This document shows, piece after piece, positions 11,497-26,860 of a DNA stretch of 64,000 bases. A model generated the notes under the pieces. That model searched no databases, was not told the origin of the DNA, and saw nothing but the letters and a program-made list of their open reading frames with translations. Numbering within the stretch: position 1 is the stretch's first letter; every line of letters starts with the position of its first letter. The stretch is from Typha latifolia (taxonomy: Eukaryota; Streptophyta; Magnoliopsida; Poales; Typhaceae), in NCBI GenBank assembly GCA_019914945.1, contig CM034101.1, positions 13,155,188-13,219,187 of the forward strand, in the 5' to 3' direction. A program made the position numbers and the translations under genes.

Positions 11497-14400
11497 ATGG
11501 CGCCTCCAAAGGAGAAGATAGCGGCGGCTATGAGAGCAATGAAGGCTATTGGGATTCCAACGCGCACGGTAAAGCCGGTGTTAAAGAATCTCCTTACTGT
11601 GTATGAGGACAATTGGGAGTACATAGAAGCTGAAAACTTTAGGGTTTTAGCGGATGCGGTACTTGACTTGCAGGAATCTAAGGTGCATTTTGAATTTTCA
11701 TTTGTGTTTCATTATTCGTCTATTTGAAATGGTTTGTTAGTTAATGCTTCATTTCCAGTTGCTGGATGGCCTTCAGAATAACGAGCCAATGAAGAAGAAA
11801 AATCATGATGTATGGTATCATTTATTCTCTAGTTTTGATGTTTTCGTCTTGCTTATTTATATCTTTGGTTTCCTTTTCGACTATTTGTTTTTAGTAGTTT
11901 TAGTTAATCCTTAGTTTTTCCTTGTTGGGTCATTTTCAGGATGGAAAAAAAAAATCATGATGTATGAAGTCACATGTGCTTTAATTTGATGGTTGTGTTC
12001 TTGCTAATATCTTTTTGTGCTCACTTTCTGTGTGCTGTTCACCAAATGAAACAGGATGTCTGCGATGAGAAGAACGAACTTGGAAGTTATGAGACTGAGA
12101 ATTATAAGAAGAGGCTAAGGACAAGGTCGGAGATGTTGTCTCCTATGCCTCCTACAAATAACTCTGCGATGCATGATGGTAAGAGGCCAAAAGTAGAAGA
12201 GCCAACATCTCAGATGGATCACAGGAGCAAGAGGATTGAGACCTCACCATCTCAAATCCCTCCTGGTAGGATGATGGTTAAGACTCTGTCGCCTCATCCT
12301 ACTGTTAAGTCTGAAACTCGAGAGCTATTATCACCCCAAGGGAGTCCAACAGAAACAAGAGCTTTGGTCATTGCTCATGGTACTAACCTGACTATGGAGA
12401 GACCTGTGACCTACATAAGAAGTAATCATTCAGAGCATGAGATGTTGGTATTATTTGGAGAAACTAAGATTGAAAAGGAACATGGAACTGGTGATTCTCA
12501 TATGCCAATATCTGAGATGCAGAATAATGAATCCCCAATATTTGAGGTTCCTCTGGCAGTGATTTGCCCACCTCAGTTAGATCTTACTATTCATAGAGGT
12601 AATCCTTTTCTTGCTGTACTTTTTGAGTAGGTGAATATCATTCTCACCTAATACTTTTTGCAGTTATTTCTGGCTTTTGATCGGGGTATGTACCTGTTAA
12701 GGACAAAAGGTTTTGTGTCTGAGAACACTCAATTTTGCTTGATATTCCAACTCTTTACATGCTTCTTCTGTCCAAATCTTCCGCAGATAGCTAATTGGCT
12801 ACCAACATACTATATGTTTTATTATGACATGGTTGTGTCCTGATGATGAATTTAACTAGCTTGATATAGAATTTTGTGCTCTTTTATGAGGTGTCATTTT
12901 TGTAATGCACCATTCATTTTATGTTAGATGGAAGAATTATCAAAACTTGGAAATAACAATTTAGTTTCTTGTTTGTCAAGCTTGGTATAAGAACTTATAT
13001 CCGTTCATTTCAGAAAAATTATATATATATATAAATTTACAAGTGGTCTTTGGATGTCTTGGTTCCTATTAGATTTTGATATTTTGCAGTATTTCAAGTG
13101 TACTATAAGCTGTTTCTATTAACTGTTATTTTTTTATAATGGAATTACTTGACGTAATTCTAGATCACCAAGAGAAACCAAGATTCCAAGGTTCTTCTAC
13201 TGGAAATCATTCTACTTGGCAAAATAATGGTTCTGAAGTAAAGGAACGACGGCATGCTGATGAAGGAAAAGGAAAAGAAAGTGCTTCAAATTCTCAACGG
13301 AACAATACAAATACATCTGATCTTGTAAACTTTCAGGACGACTCTCCTACAAATGTCGAGATAGCTGCCTCAGCTTCAGGAGCCGTGAAACTTCAATTCT
13401 CATGTACCAGACTTCATCAGTCAGATTTCTCTATGCCAAGCATGGAGGCAATCTGTAAAGAACTAGAGGACAGATGTCTGAAGTCCTACAAGATCCTTGA
13501 ACCCAAGTTTTCTCTTGTGAATCTCCTGAACGAGATGTGCCAGTGTTTTCTGGATTTAACTTCTAAATCTGAAGAAACTAGACGGGAAAATGTTAAACAA
13601 ATAGTTCCTGCATTGGAGTCCCTGAAAAGATCTGGGGTACGACAGGTGTTTGGTAGCACACCTGCATGTTTTTCAAATGATTCACCTAATATTTCTGCAT
13701 CATATTTAATAGATCCCAAGGGTTCAAATGATCTATGCTCAGATGGAGAAGTTTGTGGCACCAATATAACTTTAAGAGAAAAGAAAAAAGAGGCAGATGT
13801 GGACAACAATTCACGCAGTCTGATGATGGTTCCACTGCCACAGCCTTTGCTTCGAGACATGAGACCAGTCCATGATCTCAATGACATAACCAAGGGTGAA
13901 GAAAGAATTAGAGTCTCAATAGTGAATGAAGTCAGCAGTGAGAAATACCCACCTTCATTCAACTACATACCACGTAATGTTCCTTATCAGCAAGCCTATA
14001 TTAGTATTTCTCTTGCGCGAATTGGAGATGAAGACTGTTGTTCAGATTGTTTTGGTAATTGTTTGGCATCGCCAATTCCTTGTCCCTGTGCAAGAGAAAC
14101 TGGAGGCGAGTTTGCCTACACTACACGCGGTCTTGTTAAAAATGATTTTCTTGATGCATGTATTTTGATGCTTCGTACTCCATCAAAGCATCATTACTTT
14201 TACTGTAAAGACTGTCCACTTGAAAGAGCAAAGAATGAGGTAAGGCCTGAGCCATGTAAGGGACATGTCGTTAGGAAATTTATCAAGGAGTGCTGGAGTA
14301 AGTGTGGCTGTAGTATGCAGTGTGGAAACCGCATAGTGCAGAGAGGTATAACACAAAATTTACAGGCAAGTTTCTAGCAATTTGAAAATCAAGAATAAGC

Positions 14401-17400
14401 ATTAATGTTTTTCTACTTCTACAAAATATAAATGCTTCTATTGTGTTGGTGGTTGAAGTTCAGATGCTACTTTTTTTCATCAAAAATTTCAGGTGTTTTT
14501 AACTCCTGAAGGGAAGGGATGGGGACTTAGATCACTTGATAAATTGCCTAAGGGTGCATTTGTATGCGAATATGTTGGTGAGATACTAACAAATATGGAG
14601 TTATATGATCGAACAATTCAAACTACGGGTAATGCCAAACATACTTATCCAGTGCTGCTTGATGCTGATTGGGGTACTGAAGGTGTTCTCAAGGATGAGG
14701 ATGCCCTTTGTTTGGATGCTACATTTTATGGAAATGTGGCGAGGTTTATCAATCATAGGTAGTTGATTTGCAAGAATACATCTTTCAAATGGAGTTTCAT
14801 TTATTTGGATCTAGATCATGATTCCTTTAAACATTTAGTTTCTTATGAGGTCCTTTTGCTTACCTGCTGATGGAGATACTACCTTTACATTTTTCCTCAT
14901 CTTATTTTTTAAACTTGATAATAACTGGATTTTATGTTGGCACCATAAAACATGTTGCATGCACATATGTCTTCACATTATGAAAGCTATAGTTGATAAC
15001 TTTATATCGTTCCTGATGGAGTACACAAAGGATGGAAGTATTTGAATGCCTCAAAGAGATTCATGTGATATTAAATATTCTCTCACTAAACTTGCAAAAA
15101 ACATGAAGTTCTTTATGTTTACAGCTCATTATAAAAGGGTTGCAAGCATATAAGTATATTTTGCTTTCGAAATGCTTATGCTGACATAGCTTCTAATACT
15201 AACATATTATATTGGAATTTGTTTTTTCTTCTTCCTCAAAGTTACTTGCACAAGCTAGCATGTTCACCTGTAAAGCCTGCAGAATGCTGCTTAGGAGCAT
15301 GTAAATTAGTGAATTCTTCAGCATATCATGTAAAATACGTAGTTAATATAGTGGAGTCTTTTCAAGGTAAAAAGAAGTTCAGCTAGGTTAAGCTAACGTT
15401 ACATATAGTAACCAAATGTTATTATATGATTATACTCTGAGATCTGATAACATTATCTAGAATTTGATAAGAACTGATTCATCATACACTTTGAGTGAAG
15501 AATATACTAGTTATCTTGTAACAAGGTGGGTAATGTGAAAGGAAACATTTTCTTTTTCTTTAGTCCTAACTTAACATTTAGGAAGCATATCTATCTTAAG
15601 TGGTAATTAATATAAAATCCAAGATTATTGTTGTCACAAGTAGTTTTTATCTTTTAAAATTTTACTTATTTGGGCCCCTATAGCTTCATTGCCCTATGTC
15701 TTTGATATGATAGGCTGACCACCATAATTGTGTTTTATAATCTGTATTTTGTTGTAAAGAGAAAATGATGCTTCAACCATACCATTGCATGAGAGTTATA
15801 TTCTTTAGAGTTTAGTGTTAACACCAATTATATGAGTGGGTAAATTGACTTGTTTGGTACTGTGATCTTAAATCAAGATCCCTCATTACTAATTATCATC
15901 TTTTTTAGTTTACTTGAATGTCTTGCAATTCTCCAAAACCTCAGAACAGGTTTCACTGTAACTCATTGAACTATGTTGGTCGAGGGTCATAGATGAAAAT
16001 CTTCCTGTTTTTTTTGCTGCAGTGGAGCTTGGATATAAAAGAGATGGTTAAGAATTTTAAAGTATGTAGCCAACAAGTGTTTCAATAATTGTTAAAGAAA
16101 AGCTGGGTTCTATGGCACAAAGCATATTTCCAATTGTTTGAACACATTTACTCCAGGTGAAGAAAATAGTAAGAAAGAACTTAAGAAAATGATCTATATG
16201 GCCAACCCAAATAGTTGAGACTAGTGCCTTGTGCATATTCATTTTGCTATACTTTGAGCTTCAAAACTCTTAAAATCTTTATGTAAACTTTCACTATGAA
16301 CAGTATGTACATCTACTTTCATTGTGAAGAGCTACTTTCTTCTTTAAATTTTGTTTATTCCATGTATTTTACATGAATGATCAACCATTTCTGGAAGTAG
16401 GTGAAATGTGAAGAAACTTTATTATCACCATCATTCCTCCAATGGGTGAGCAGAAGACGTATGCAATCTTATCCCTATTTCTGGAGAGTGTTTTTGTAAC
16501 TTAAATCACGACAGTAACAGTGGAAAGACTTACTATCAAACTATATCCTTTAACCTTTTAGTCTCATGTCCTGCATAATAGATCTTTATCTTATCATGTT
16601 GTTTCATTGGATTTTAACACTTTGTGATTCTTATGCCAAAAGTGTAACTATTTACTTTTCTTCTTAGTAATGTGTGAGCTTTTGTCATGTTTGTACTTGT
16701 AGATGTTCTGATGCAAACTTGATCGAGATTCCAGTGGAAGTGGAGACACCTGACCACCATTACTATCATGTATGCAAACCAACTTTATCACACCGATGTC
16801 GTAGATTCTTATAAGAACAACTAAATTTTATGCTCTCTGGACTCGTTTTGTTTGAACATGTTTTGCAGCTTGCTTTTTTCACATCCAGGAAGATAGAAGC
16901 TTTTGAGGAGCTAACATGGGTAAGAAGCATATGCTTGTAAAGTGTGATGCTTATAATAATGATCCAGCATTTCCTATCTGATCAGATTGGAGAATTATCA
17001 CTTCATTGAGTTATTAGAATTTCATTCATTGTAAATGGAGAATTCTAATTCAGTCAAGTTTGAGCTGTTTGCTTTTACTAGGAAAACTGCAACTTGTCAG
17101 GTGTATTTGTACTTGACCACTTACAGGTCTATACAATTTTAGGTTATATGATCTTAAATTAAACAGTTATCTCCTTTCTTTCTCCTGCTTCTGTTATGTG
17201 CGTTTCATGCTTACAGGTTGCTATATTCCTAAATACATACAAAATAAGCATGAATCTGTAATTACTAATTAGATAATAGAATTTGGTGAAGTAGGGAAAT
17301 TGATATTCATCTGTACTTGTTGAAATCTTATTTAATTTATAACAAGAAGTTTTAGCCGAAATAATACAGAAGCTCAATTAAATCCTTCCCAGGCTTTGCG

Positions 17401-19057
17401 CAAGTTAGTTATATTTTTTTGCAATCAAGGTACTGCAAATGCACGCAATCCCACATGCGGGTGCATAAAGGTTATCCTAGAACAGTTTGTCTGTACATTT
17501 CTTCTCTTGGCAGTTCCAATCTCTGGCATTACTGATTACATCGAAGAATTATTGATAAATCACATATTAACTATAATATGTCTATATTGCAAGTCATTAT
17601 ATATTTTTTATTGTTTCATTCATATAGAAGTGCTGATGAATTAATAAGAATATAAGATGAGCTTTGTCCCAGGTGATTTACTTTGATACTATGTCCTGTA
17701 TCTTGAGTAATAATCCTTATCACTCTCTATTCGGACCTGTCTTTTCGGTCAGACAGGAAAACTCAAGAATGTAACTTCATTTCTTCGATGTAGGACTTCT
17801 TGACTTACAAATACTTGAGACTACTTAATTCTTGAGTAAATCACTTTTTCTTTTTGTTGCTGAAAGTAGTGATTCATTTGCTGTATGAAGTTCCACATTC
17901 ATGTCATTCTGATGAAGTCAATGAGACCTCAAAATGGTTGCTCACTCTAAAAATCTTGCCTAGTTATCTGTCCACATAAAATTTTGCTTGTCCAGAATCT
18001 ACTAAATAGTAAGAGTCTATGGGCTGTCATATTAGTAGGTCTCTCTGCAGGTTATTTTACTGTTCAAAAGGTCAACTATATGCTATCACATGATTCACAT
18101 GTCATCTAACACTTCTCTTACATAACAATTCTTTCATAGGATTATGGAATTGATTTTGATGATCACAATCACCCAGTTAAGGCATTTCAATGTCGCTGTG
18201 GAAGCCAATTATGCCGTGACATGAAGCGCACTTCAAGTAAGTACACCACACTTCATGAAAATAAAGGACCATGTAATGCTTAGGACTTAATGTTCTGACT
18301 GATTATATAAACTCCTGATCCTGAAAGGAAGATATGTGTATATTTACTGCTCAGCAGATGCAGGAATTTCTCAATTAAGATGTGAAGTTTTTTATCAACT
18401 CCAAAAATCATAAACTAGACATATTTGGTTTCTGCAAGAAACAATTGGAATCTGAAGCAGTTTTGAAATTACTTCTGCAGATAAATAGTAAGGCCAAAAG
18501 TCTGTATAGATAAACTATTCAGGCTAGTTAGTCACTCCTTTTGTTAAATAATTGTGTCAAAAGTATGACAGCAGATGCTTCTTGAGTAAAGACCATCTGC
18601 ATTAACAATATGAATTAATATTAAGCTTCTGAAGTAAATTTGATACACTTCCTTTGGAAAGTCCTATAATTCATACGAAGGCTTTGATTCTTTATAGTTC
18701 ATCAAGAATGATTGAAACAAATGTGTCCCTGGAGAATGAACTCTGGGAAGATATAAAATAAAAATAAACTTAGTAGTAGGAACGAATGGACATGTTTCAA
18801 TAGGAAAAAGAAATAGATTTCTTCTTCCTAACTTTTCTTTCTTATAACGCAAGAATCAAATATGAATTATAGGTTACTACTACTCATGAGCATATTATAT
18901 TACTATCTCAATTTTGACACAAAGGTACAGAAAAAATTAGCAAGCTGATACCACTTAGTTCCAATCCGATCTCTTCTAGACTACCAAGTAAGTTTATGGT
19001 AATCTGATTTCTTGTTTTGCTTCTTGTGCAGAGACCCGATTGAATGCATTGACATGA
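11497..19057 (+). CDS. SUVR: SUVR-type histone H3K9 methyltransferase (WIYLD + pre-SET + SET + post-SET)
   Basis: Nine coding exons: 11497-11682, 11759-11809, 12055-12598, 13164-14365, 14493-14758, 16703-16769, 16869-16919, 18140-18236, 19032-19057; 829 aa. Residues 1-62 form the WIYLD domain (MAPPKEKIAAAMRAMKAIGI), which marks the SUVR1/2/4 group and binds ubiquitin in Arabidopsis SUVR4. Residues 80-540 are polar and poorly conserved. The cysteine-rich pre-SET domain (about 550-645; CCSDCFGNC, CPC, CKDC, KCGCSMQCGNR) binds a zinc cluster. The SET domain (about 665-795) holds GKGWGLRSL, the cofactor-binding RFINHRC split between exons 5 and 6, and the catalytic ELTWDYGIDF split between exons 7 and 8. 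The post-SET CRCGSQLC is in exon 8. It is a nuclear enzyme expected to silence transposon chromatin. Intron 4 begins with GC, and intron 5 is 1.9 kb. Exons 2-4 are less certain than the SET exons. The symbol is family-level; SUVR2 or SUVR4 cannot be decided. Confidence 0.92.
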
Positions 19058-20175
19058 TTTACTGGATCTTTGCTAGCAGAATGGTATCTTGAAACTCTAC
19101 AGTTCACCAGAAGACCCATTACAAGCTTACAGTTTCGTTGGATAGGGCACTTTTTAAATACGGAAGCCATTTTGAATTTAAGGCTATAGTTGCTATATGG
19201 GTGGAGATAAACTCAAGGAGTCGTTGCACAAAGGTTTTGAAAAATATACTGCACAGTTTTTTGGGGTTGTTTTTCTTAGAAACTGCAGGAAATGAAAAAT
19301 TTACGCTTATTTAGGTCTCAATGATGTTTATAGGTGTGATCTCTGGTAATAGAGCATAATTAAGCAACGTTTTGTACCGGAATACCTGTAAACAGCTTTT
19401 ACAGTGGATGTTTATTAGCGTATCATTTCTTCATGTGCTCAGGGGCCAGTTCGCTGGAACTATTGTGCTAAATTAAACTTGATATCTAGGAGGAGGGACA
19501 ACAGTTGTGCCTAGTAGTCGTCTGAATACTCATCAAGGGTACGAAAACTTTGCAGTTCAGTGTAATAATACGTACATTCTTAACACAAAATTTTACCATG
19601 TAGACAGTGTATTTGATGTCTAAGGGCTTTTTGACGACGAAGATTGGGTTATAAAAAGACGAGCAAGGATTACAATCCTGAATCATATGCGCTTTAATTT
19701 TCTGCTACACAAATTTCTCTTGGCATGAAAGTTGAAACAGCAATACGCTAAGCAAAAGCTCTCTTCCTTCTTTCTCCCCGTAGTGCTCTCCTTGTGTGTT
19801 CATGGCTTCGGGGGCTTCATGGAGCCCTTATCCAGGCCTCCTAGGAGTCCTTTTCCTCAATCTCAGGTTGTTTCTTGGGCTCAAGTTACTTCGGAAGCTC
19901 AACTTGGGTGTATCAAACGCTTAAACTAGAATATTCAAGTAAAATATCAATTCACTTTGGGAAAAACAAAAAGTTTGCAAATAATGTTCAAGACTTCAAG
20001 TAGATCCAAATTGTCTACTAAAAGACAATGTGCCGCATGGTCAAAAACCTAACACTAGACTCAAAGGATCAAGGTAAAGTCGGTTTTCTCTCTTTTTAAC
20101 TTGTCACTGAGGCCAGTAAGACAGCAGTATAAAAGAACGAAAGAAAAAATTCTCTCAATTTTGCAGGTGAATCCA
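19058..20175. other. Convergent intergenic region: 3' ends of SUVR (+) and RPL23 (-)
   Basis: About 1.1 kb between two stop codons facing each other. The first 300-400 bases should be SUVR 3' UTR. The last 150-250 bases should be the RPL23 3' UTR on the other strand. No coding frame with recognisable content lies between. Confidence 0.6.
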
Positions 20176-22311
<2,136 letters not shown>

Positions 22312-22589
22312 GATTTTGTTAAAATGACTGAAATACCCCCTCTTATCACGCCAACTGTCCTTTTCTTTCAATTAAACTAAATAAATATTATTCACTCAAC
22401 TCAGGTAATTACAAGCTCGATACGCACAAAAGGGGGAGAGAGGTTTGAACTTTGAACAAGCCTCCTGATAAAATATTGAATCAAGTCCAAAAACATAAAA
22501 ATAAAATAAAAACTCTGCCCAAATCTCCGACAATTCTGTCATGATAACTGAGTTGAATCAAGAAGAAGAAGAAGAACCCTGATGCAAAG

Positions 22590-22830
22590 GCTTCTTCCCT
22601 CAAGGCTTCTACCCTGATGCAAGCTAAAGCCTATGGTCTATCCATGCTGATCATTGAATCAGACTCACAAGCTCTTATCAACATCCTCTGAACTAAGACT
22701 GTTTTTCCATAGTATTGGAGTGTTCCTTAGTTTTAGATATATTTAATCTCTTGTATGACTTAGCTATTACTGTTTTCTCCCATTTTGGAAGTTAGTATAT
22801 TACCATTATTCTTAGAGGCTCAACTCAGGC
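22590..22830 (+). mobile_element. LINE RNase H fragment
   Basis: Broken frame reading LMQAKAYGLSMLIIESDS then QALINIL. It parallels ALMRAKAHGLSRLL and TLINIL of the LINE remnant at the left edge of the window. Internal stops; the rest of the element is absent. Confidence 0.7.
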
Positions 22831-24340
22831 TTGATTTAAACACAACTTGAATATAATCTAAGCCTAGCTTGAATAGCTAATCTGAGCTACAAGATACAAC
22901 CTGACTCACTCAAGACTCAGCATATTATAAGGATTGGTCGGTGCATCAACCACACCAACAGTAGCCTGGATTACCTACGACTACAGAATAAAGGCTGTCA
23001 TAATAGAGAGAAAGTGAGAAAGAAAGAAGAAAAACAAAATGTCTGATGACTACTCTACAGTCAAAACTAACATAAAAAAACAACAGTTTACCTACTAATA
23101 ATTTTGTGAGGTCTCCATCATCCATCCCTTTCTCTTGATACCATGGAAGCTTTTGTTTAGAAAATGGTGGACCGAACGAAAGAGAATAAGTTCACCATAG
23201 AATATGATGGCTTTGTCGGAAATGAAGAAAAGGGTCAGACTCTATATAATCCATGTAGGCCCACTTAGATGCTCTACTTGAAATTTTTTTTTTTTTTTTT
23301 TTTGAGGTTTATATTGAACACTCTATTTTTATTTATTTATAGTTTACTCCTCGTATTTGTTATATTTCTAAGTTGCATCCTACATTTTATTAAAAAAATT
23401 TCAGGACAAACCCGGCTATTAAATTCATTAACTGAATTTAACTAAACTTTTAAGTTTCGTTGATTACACTAAGAATACTACCAAAATTATTAAACTTGTT
23501 TAAAATAGTATAATTACCACTATATTCTTTAGAATGTTATAATTGCCACTAAAATTATTAAACTCTTTCAAAAATATCATTCCATTAATTAATCTAACTA
23601 AATATTATTAAAACTGAACTTAAATTTAGAAAGATTATTTTGTCCTTGCATAATTTTTAAAATGATTTAAAAACTGTCTACTATTTTACTGAATATTTTA
23701 GTACAAATTAGACTAAAATGTCCTCTCATCTCTTTTTTTAGGCAACATGTATGAAAATAAGAAAACGAGAGCAAATTAGCTTGAGTAAGGTTGATAAGGT
23801 TGGGTAAGATTGGGTATAGCTTAGGTGGGGTTAATTTAGTTAACTTATTCTAACTATTTAGTTAAATTTACTATGAAACATAGCTCCATTTACAAATATT
23901 AAAAACTGAGGGTGTAAACTATAGATAGGTTAACAGATGGGGGTGTTAAATGCAAATTTCCTTTACAAAGGTTACAAGTAGAGAGTGCAAATCCCAAATA
24001 TATTAAAAGGTAGGATGTTAAATGCCAATTTTCAATTATTTTCCTATTTTCCACTAGGAGAGGCACTGACCCATTTATGACGACTTACTGTCATCAATTG
24101 TCGATAATCTTTCTCTTTGCCAGTCTTCTTTCCGAGATGCCACTCCATACGACTGAAGCAACTGCACTAAAATTGCAAATCGTATCCTATTATATTACTC
24201 AACTTGATTGGCAATGAATGCTCGACAATTGTTGATGTGATCTCCTGATGCAGCACTATCGTTGGGTGGGCCAACGGATAGGATAACAATGCCTGACATC
24301 TTATTCATTTTAGCTTTTGAGCATCTATAACAAGCAGCTG
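22831..24340. other. Intergenic, repeat-derived AT-rich DNA
   Basis: Includes a 20-base poly-T run (23284-23303). Between about 23310 and 24040 there is a non-coding repeat with variants of 'ATTATTAAACTTGTTT' and 'ATAATTGCCACTA'. Related sequence occurs in an intron of the first caleosin gene (29750-30130). No gene seen. Confidence 0.55.
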
Positions 24341-24351
24341 GCACTCAGACG

Positions 24352-24660
24352 GTGGTGGTATCTTACCACGCTGCAAAAAAGTATCACAAAAGGATGATAC
24401 TCGTTAGCCTCTGCGGCAAGAGAAGGATCCACGCCAGGAAGTTGGCGAAGAGATTTCCTTCGGCACCTGAGAGTGGAGTTGATCTCATGAAGGTTGGAAG
24501 ATGTAGTAAACTTCTCAGGCAAATGTTTTGGAAGTTGAAGTCCGAGTGGAGGCAAGCCTTAAGGCCCAGGCGAGGTGCGAAGCATTTCGGCTATGATCCT
24601 GAGAGCTACTCCCAGAATTTTGACGATGGCTTCTGCGAGGATCACTTTGTTCCTCTTTGA
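24352..24660 (+). CDS. Small conserved-looking plant protein of unknown function, start codon uncertain
   Basis: An open frame of about 102 codons ends at TGA 24658-24660. It is basic, with a C-terminal block LRQMFWKLKSEWRQAL followed by FGYDPESYSQNFDDGF. The aromatic and acidic 'YDxxSYSQNFDDG' tail resembles small uncharacterised plant proteins, from memory and without a search. The frame opens after a TAA at 24328-24330 and has no ATG before residue 15 (24394-24396). The codon where a start might be expected is ACG (24349) followed by GTG. Either translation begins at 24394 (88 aa), a non-AUG start is used, an upstream exon supplies the start, or the gene is decaying. No signal peptide or membrane segment. 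The 3' flank to 24830 looks like an ordinary UTR. Confidence 0.5.
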   Translation: MVVSYHAAKKYHKRMILVSLCGKRRIHARKLAKRFPSAPESGVDLMKVGRCSKLLRQMFWKLKSEWRQALRPRRGAKHFGYDPESYSQNFDDGFCEDHFVPL

Positions 24661-26150
24661 CATATGTTGAGATTTTTCTTTTTCCCCCTGCATTTTAGCA
24701 CCTTCATTTCGTTGTTTAGCGGCAAGATCTATGTTTTGAGGTTGTATATAAGTTATGATGGTCTACTATAACTTCTTATGTCCTTGTTCTTCTTAAGTTT
24801 TGGGAACTCCTAAACTTAATTGATGCTGGGTGATTTACTGGAACTTCCTCTGAGAAAGTGGGTGGACTGGACTACTACGATCGAATCAAGTACTTTATGC
24901 GTGATTAATAGTGGATCTAGTACTCCTTCCAGTTTTTTCTTAAGGAGGATTTTTTCTCTACATCAATTTTCTCAAAACTTATGGTTATTGGCCAAATTTT
25001 GTGGCCATTCTTTTGATTTTTATTTAGGGTAACTCGTAGTTTATCCATGTGATTTGGGCTGATTTCAGTTTATCCGGTACAGTCTTTTCCTTATGAGAAG
25101 GTATGTAAACAGCTGACATAGGGTATTTTCTTAAATATATAAAACAGAAACATGCACTAAAGGTAAGTGTTAGAATGTCAGTTCCTGAAATTCAAAGTTT
25201 TCCTCTAAAAGTTTGGAAAACTCTCTATGAGAGATCATCAATTTTTTGATTTATTACCACATTGCTTGAAAGTGAAGAGCTGTAGGAATGCATCTTGCAT
25301 ATAAAGAGATGTGCTCATGCTCATATATATATATATATATAAAAGAAAATATAGAATGAGAAAAGAGAGAGTGTTAGATCGATTAGACTGAGGACACAAT
25401 TTGATTAGGGATTCAAAAAGTGTTGCAACTTTTCTAAGGAAGTATTTGAACGAGATATTGGGCATGGGAATGCTTGTCGTTTAGATGATTTTTCCAGTTG
25501 AAACAATAGCTCTAATTGATTCAAAAAGTGCTATTTTGTATAGGATGTGTCCTGTTGTGAAAAGACGTTTCATTAAAAGATGTTTCATAAGATTCTTTAA
25601 ATAGAGAAAAAAAAAGTGAGCACTTTAAACATAATAACAATTCCACTCTCATTTTTCTTCTTTCAAATAAGATTGTTGATTTCAATTTTATTCTGTATTT
25701 TTGGGTTGATGGTGCTCTCCAAATTTGTTGGAAGTGCGATCATTGGAAACCTGATAGAGAAGACAAGTACATATATCTCGAAAATAAGAGTTTTAAGAAG
25801 AAAGTACAAGCATTTTGTCTTTCCAAACTCTATTTTGATATGATTCATCTCTGCTTCACATATTTCCCCAATAGTTTATTATATAGCAAGATTATAAGAG
25901 GGGTGAGTGGTGACATATTGCACCTACTTGTGTGGATAGCCCTGAGGTTGAAAAAAAAGAGAGTTATCCACCTTTTAACATTCTTGGATTATCGAGAAGA
26001 TGATTTAGTTAGAGATTGCTCTCGTGTTGTTAACCATTTTAACAACAATTTGAGAGTTTCTGAAGATCCAACAAGTCAATGGATTGCTAGGCCAGCCATC
26101 ACCTTCAAACTTTGGAGGAGGGATGTTGATGTTTGGCTCATATCAAGAGT
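24661..26150. other. Intergenic, no gene supported
   Basis: Short frames at 25616-25843 and 25840-26187 have no recognisable domain and differ in frame. They may be degraded mobile-element coding sequence. A short (AT)n lies near 25323-25340. Confidence 0.4.
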
Positions 26151-26159
26151 TCTAAGTTT

Positions 26160-26860
26160 CATGTGTCGAGGGGCGTTCGAATGCTAAAGCCTGAAAAGAT
26201 TTGTACTCTACAGGCATTTGAATGACTATATATGTTCAAACGCTCTCCTGCGTTCTAGTTTGGCATTCAGCGGGCGTTCAAATGGGACCCCAAGGGCGTT
26301 CAAATGGGACCCCAAGGGTTGATGGTAGCGGTAGCAAATAGAGAAGAGAAGAGGAGGGAGGAGTGGTTGGGGTGCCAAGATGGAGGAGTGTTCGGCAATC
26401 GAAGAGGAAGGAGGTCGGTGCCGAGGTAAAAGGCAACAACTACGACTAGAGTGAAGGAGTGAGGTGTGGTACTGAGGGGGAGCTGAGGTGAGGAAGAAGA
26501 AGAAAGCTAGAGGGAAAGAGTGACTACAACTGGTGGCCTCCATAAGAGTGCCACCAACTGATGTGGGCTTCGAGAGAGAGAGTTAAGGTAAAGCTAGAAC
26601 TAGGGCAAATTCCTCCCCTTCTTGGGTGCTCACTACACCTTATATAGTGGCCACCCATGACTTAAGTGACGTGTTCTCTAAATAAAACTAAAATAGATTA
26701 GACGCAACCCAACTATTACCGAGTGGTGACATACATGACTTGACCCGACCAAATATCTCATGACTCGACCAGACCAAATATCTTATGACTCAACCTAGTC
26801 CAATGCAGACAATAACAATGCAAGAAATACAATAAGATAAAATGACTTGATCTAACTAAC
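26160..26860. repeat. Mobile-element debris with GCGTTCRAA motifs and short direct repeats
   Basis: Contains GGGCGTTCGAATG (26170), CGTTCAAATG and a perfect direct repeat of GGGCGTTCAAATGGGACCCC at about 26271 and 26297. Further right, 'GACCAAATATCTxATGACTC' is repeated at about 26740-26795. The GCGTTCRAA motif recurs near 47.8 kb. No coding capacity recognised. Confidence 0.5.

Noticed and set aside
13486..13962. Minus-strand 158-aa frame
   Set aside because: Antisense shadow of SUVR exon 4, which is clearly coding on +.
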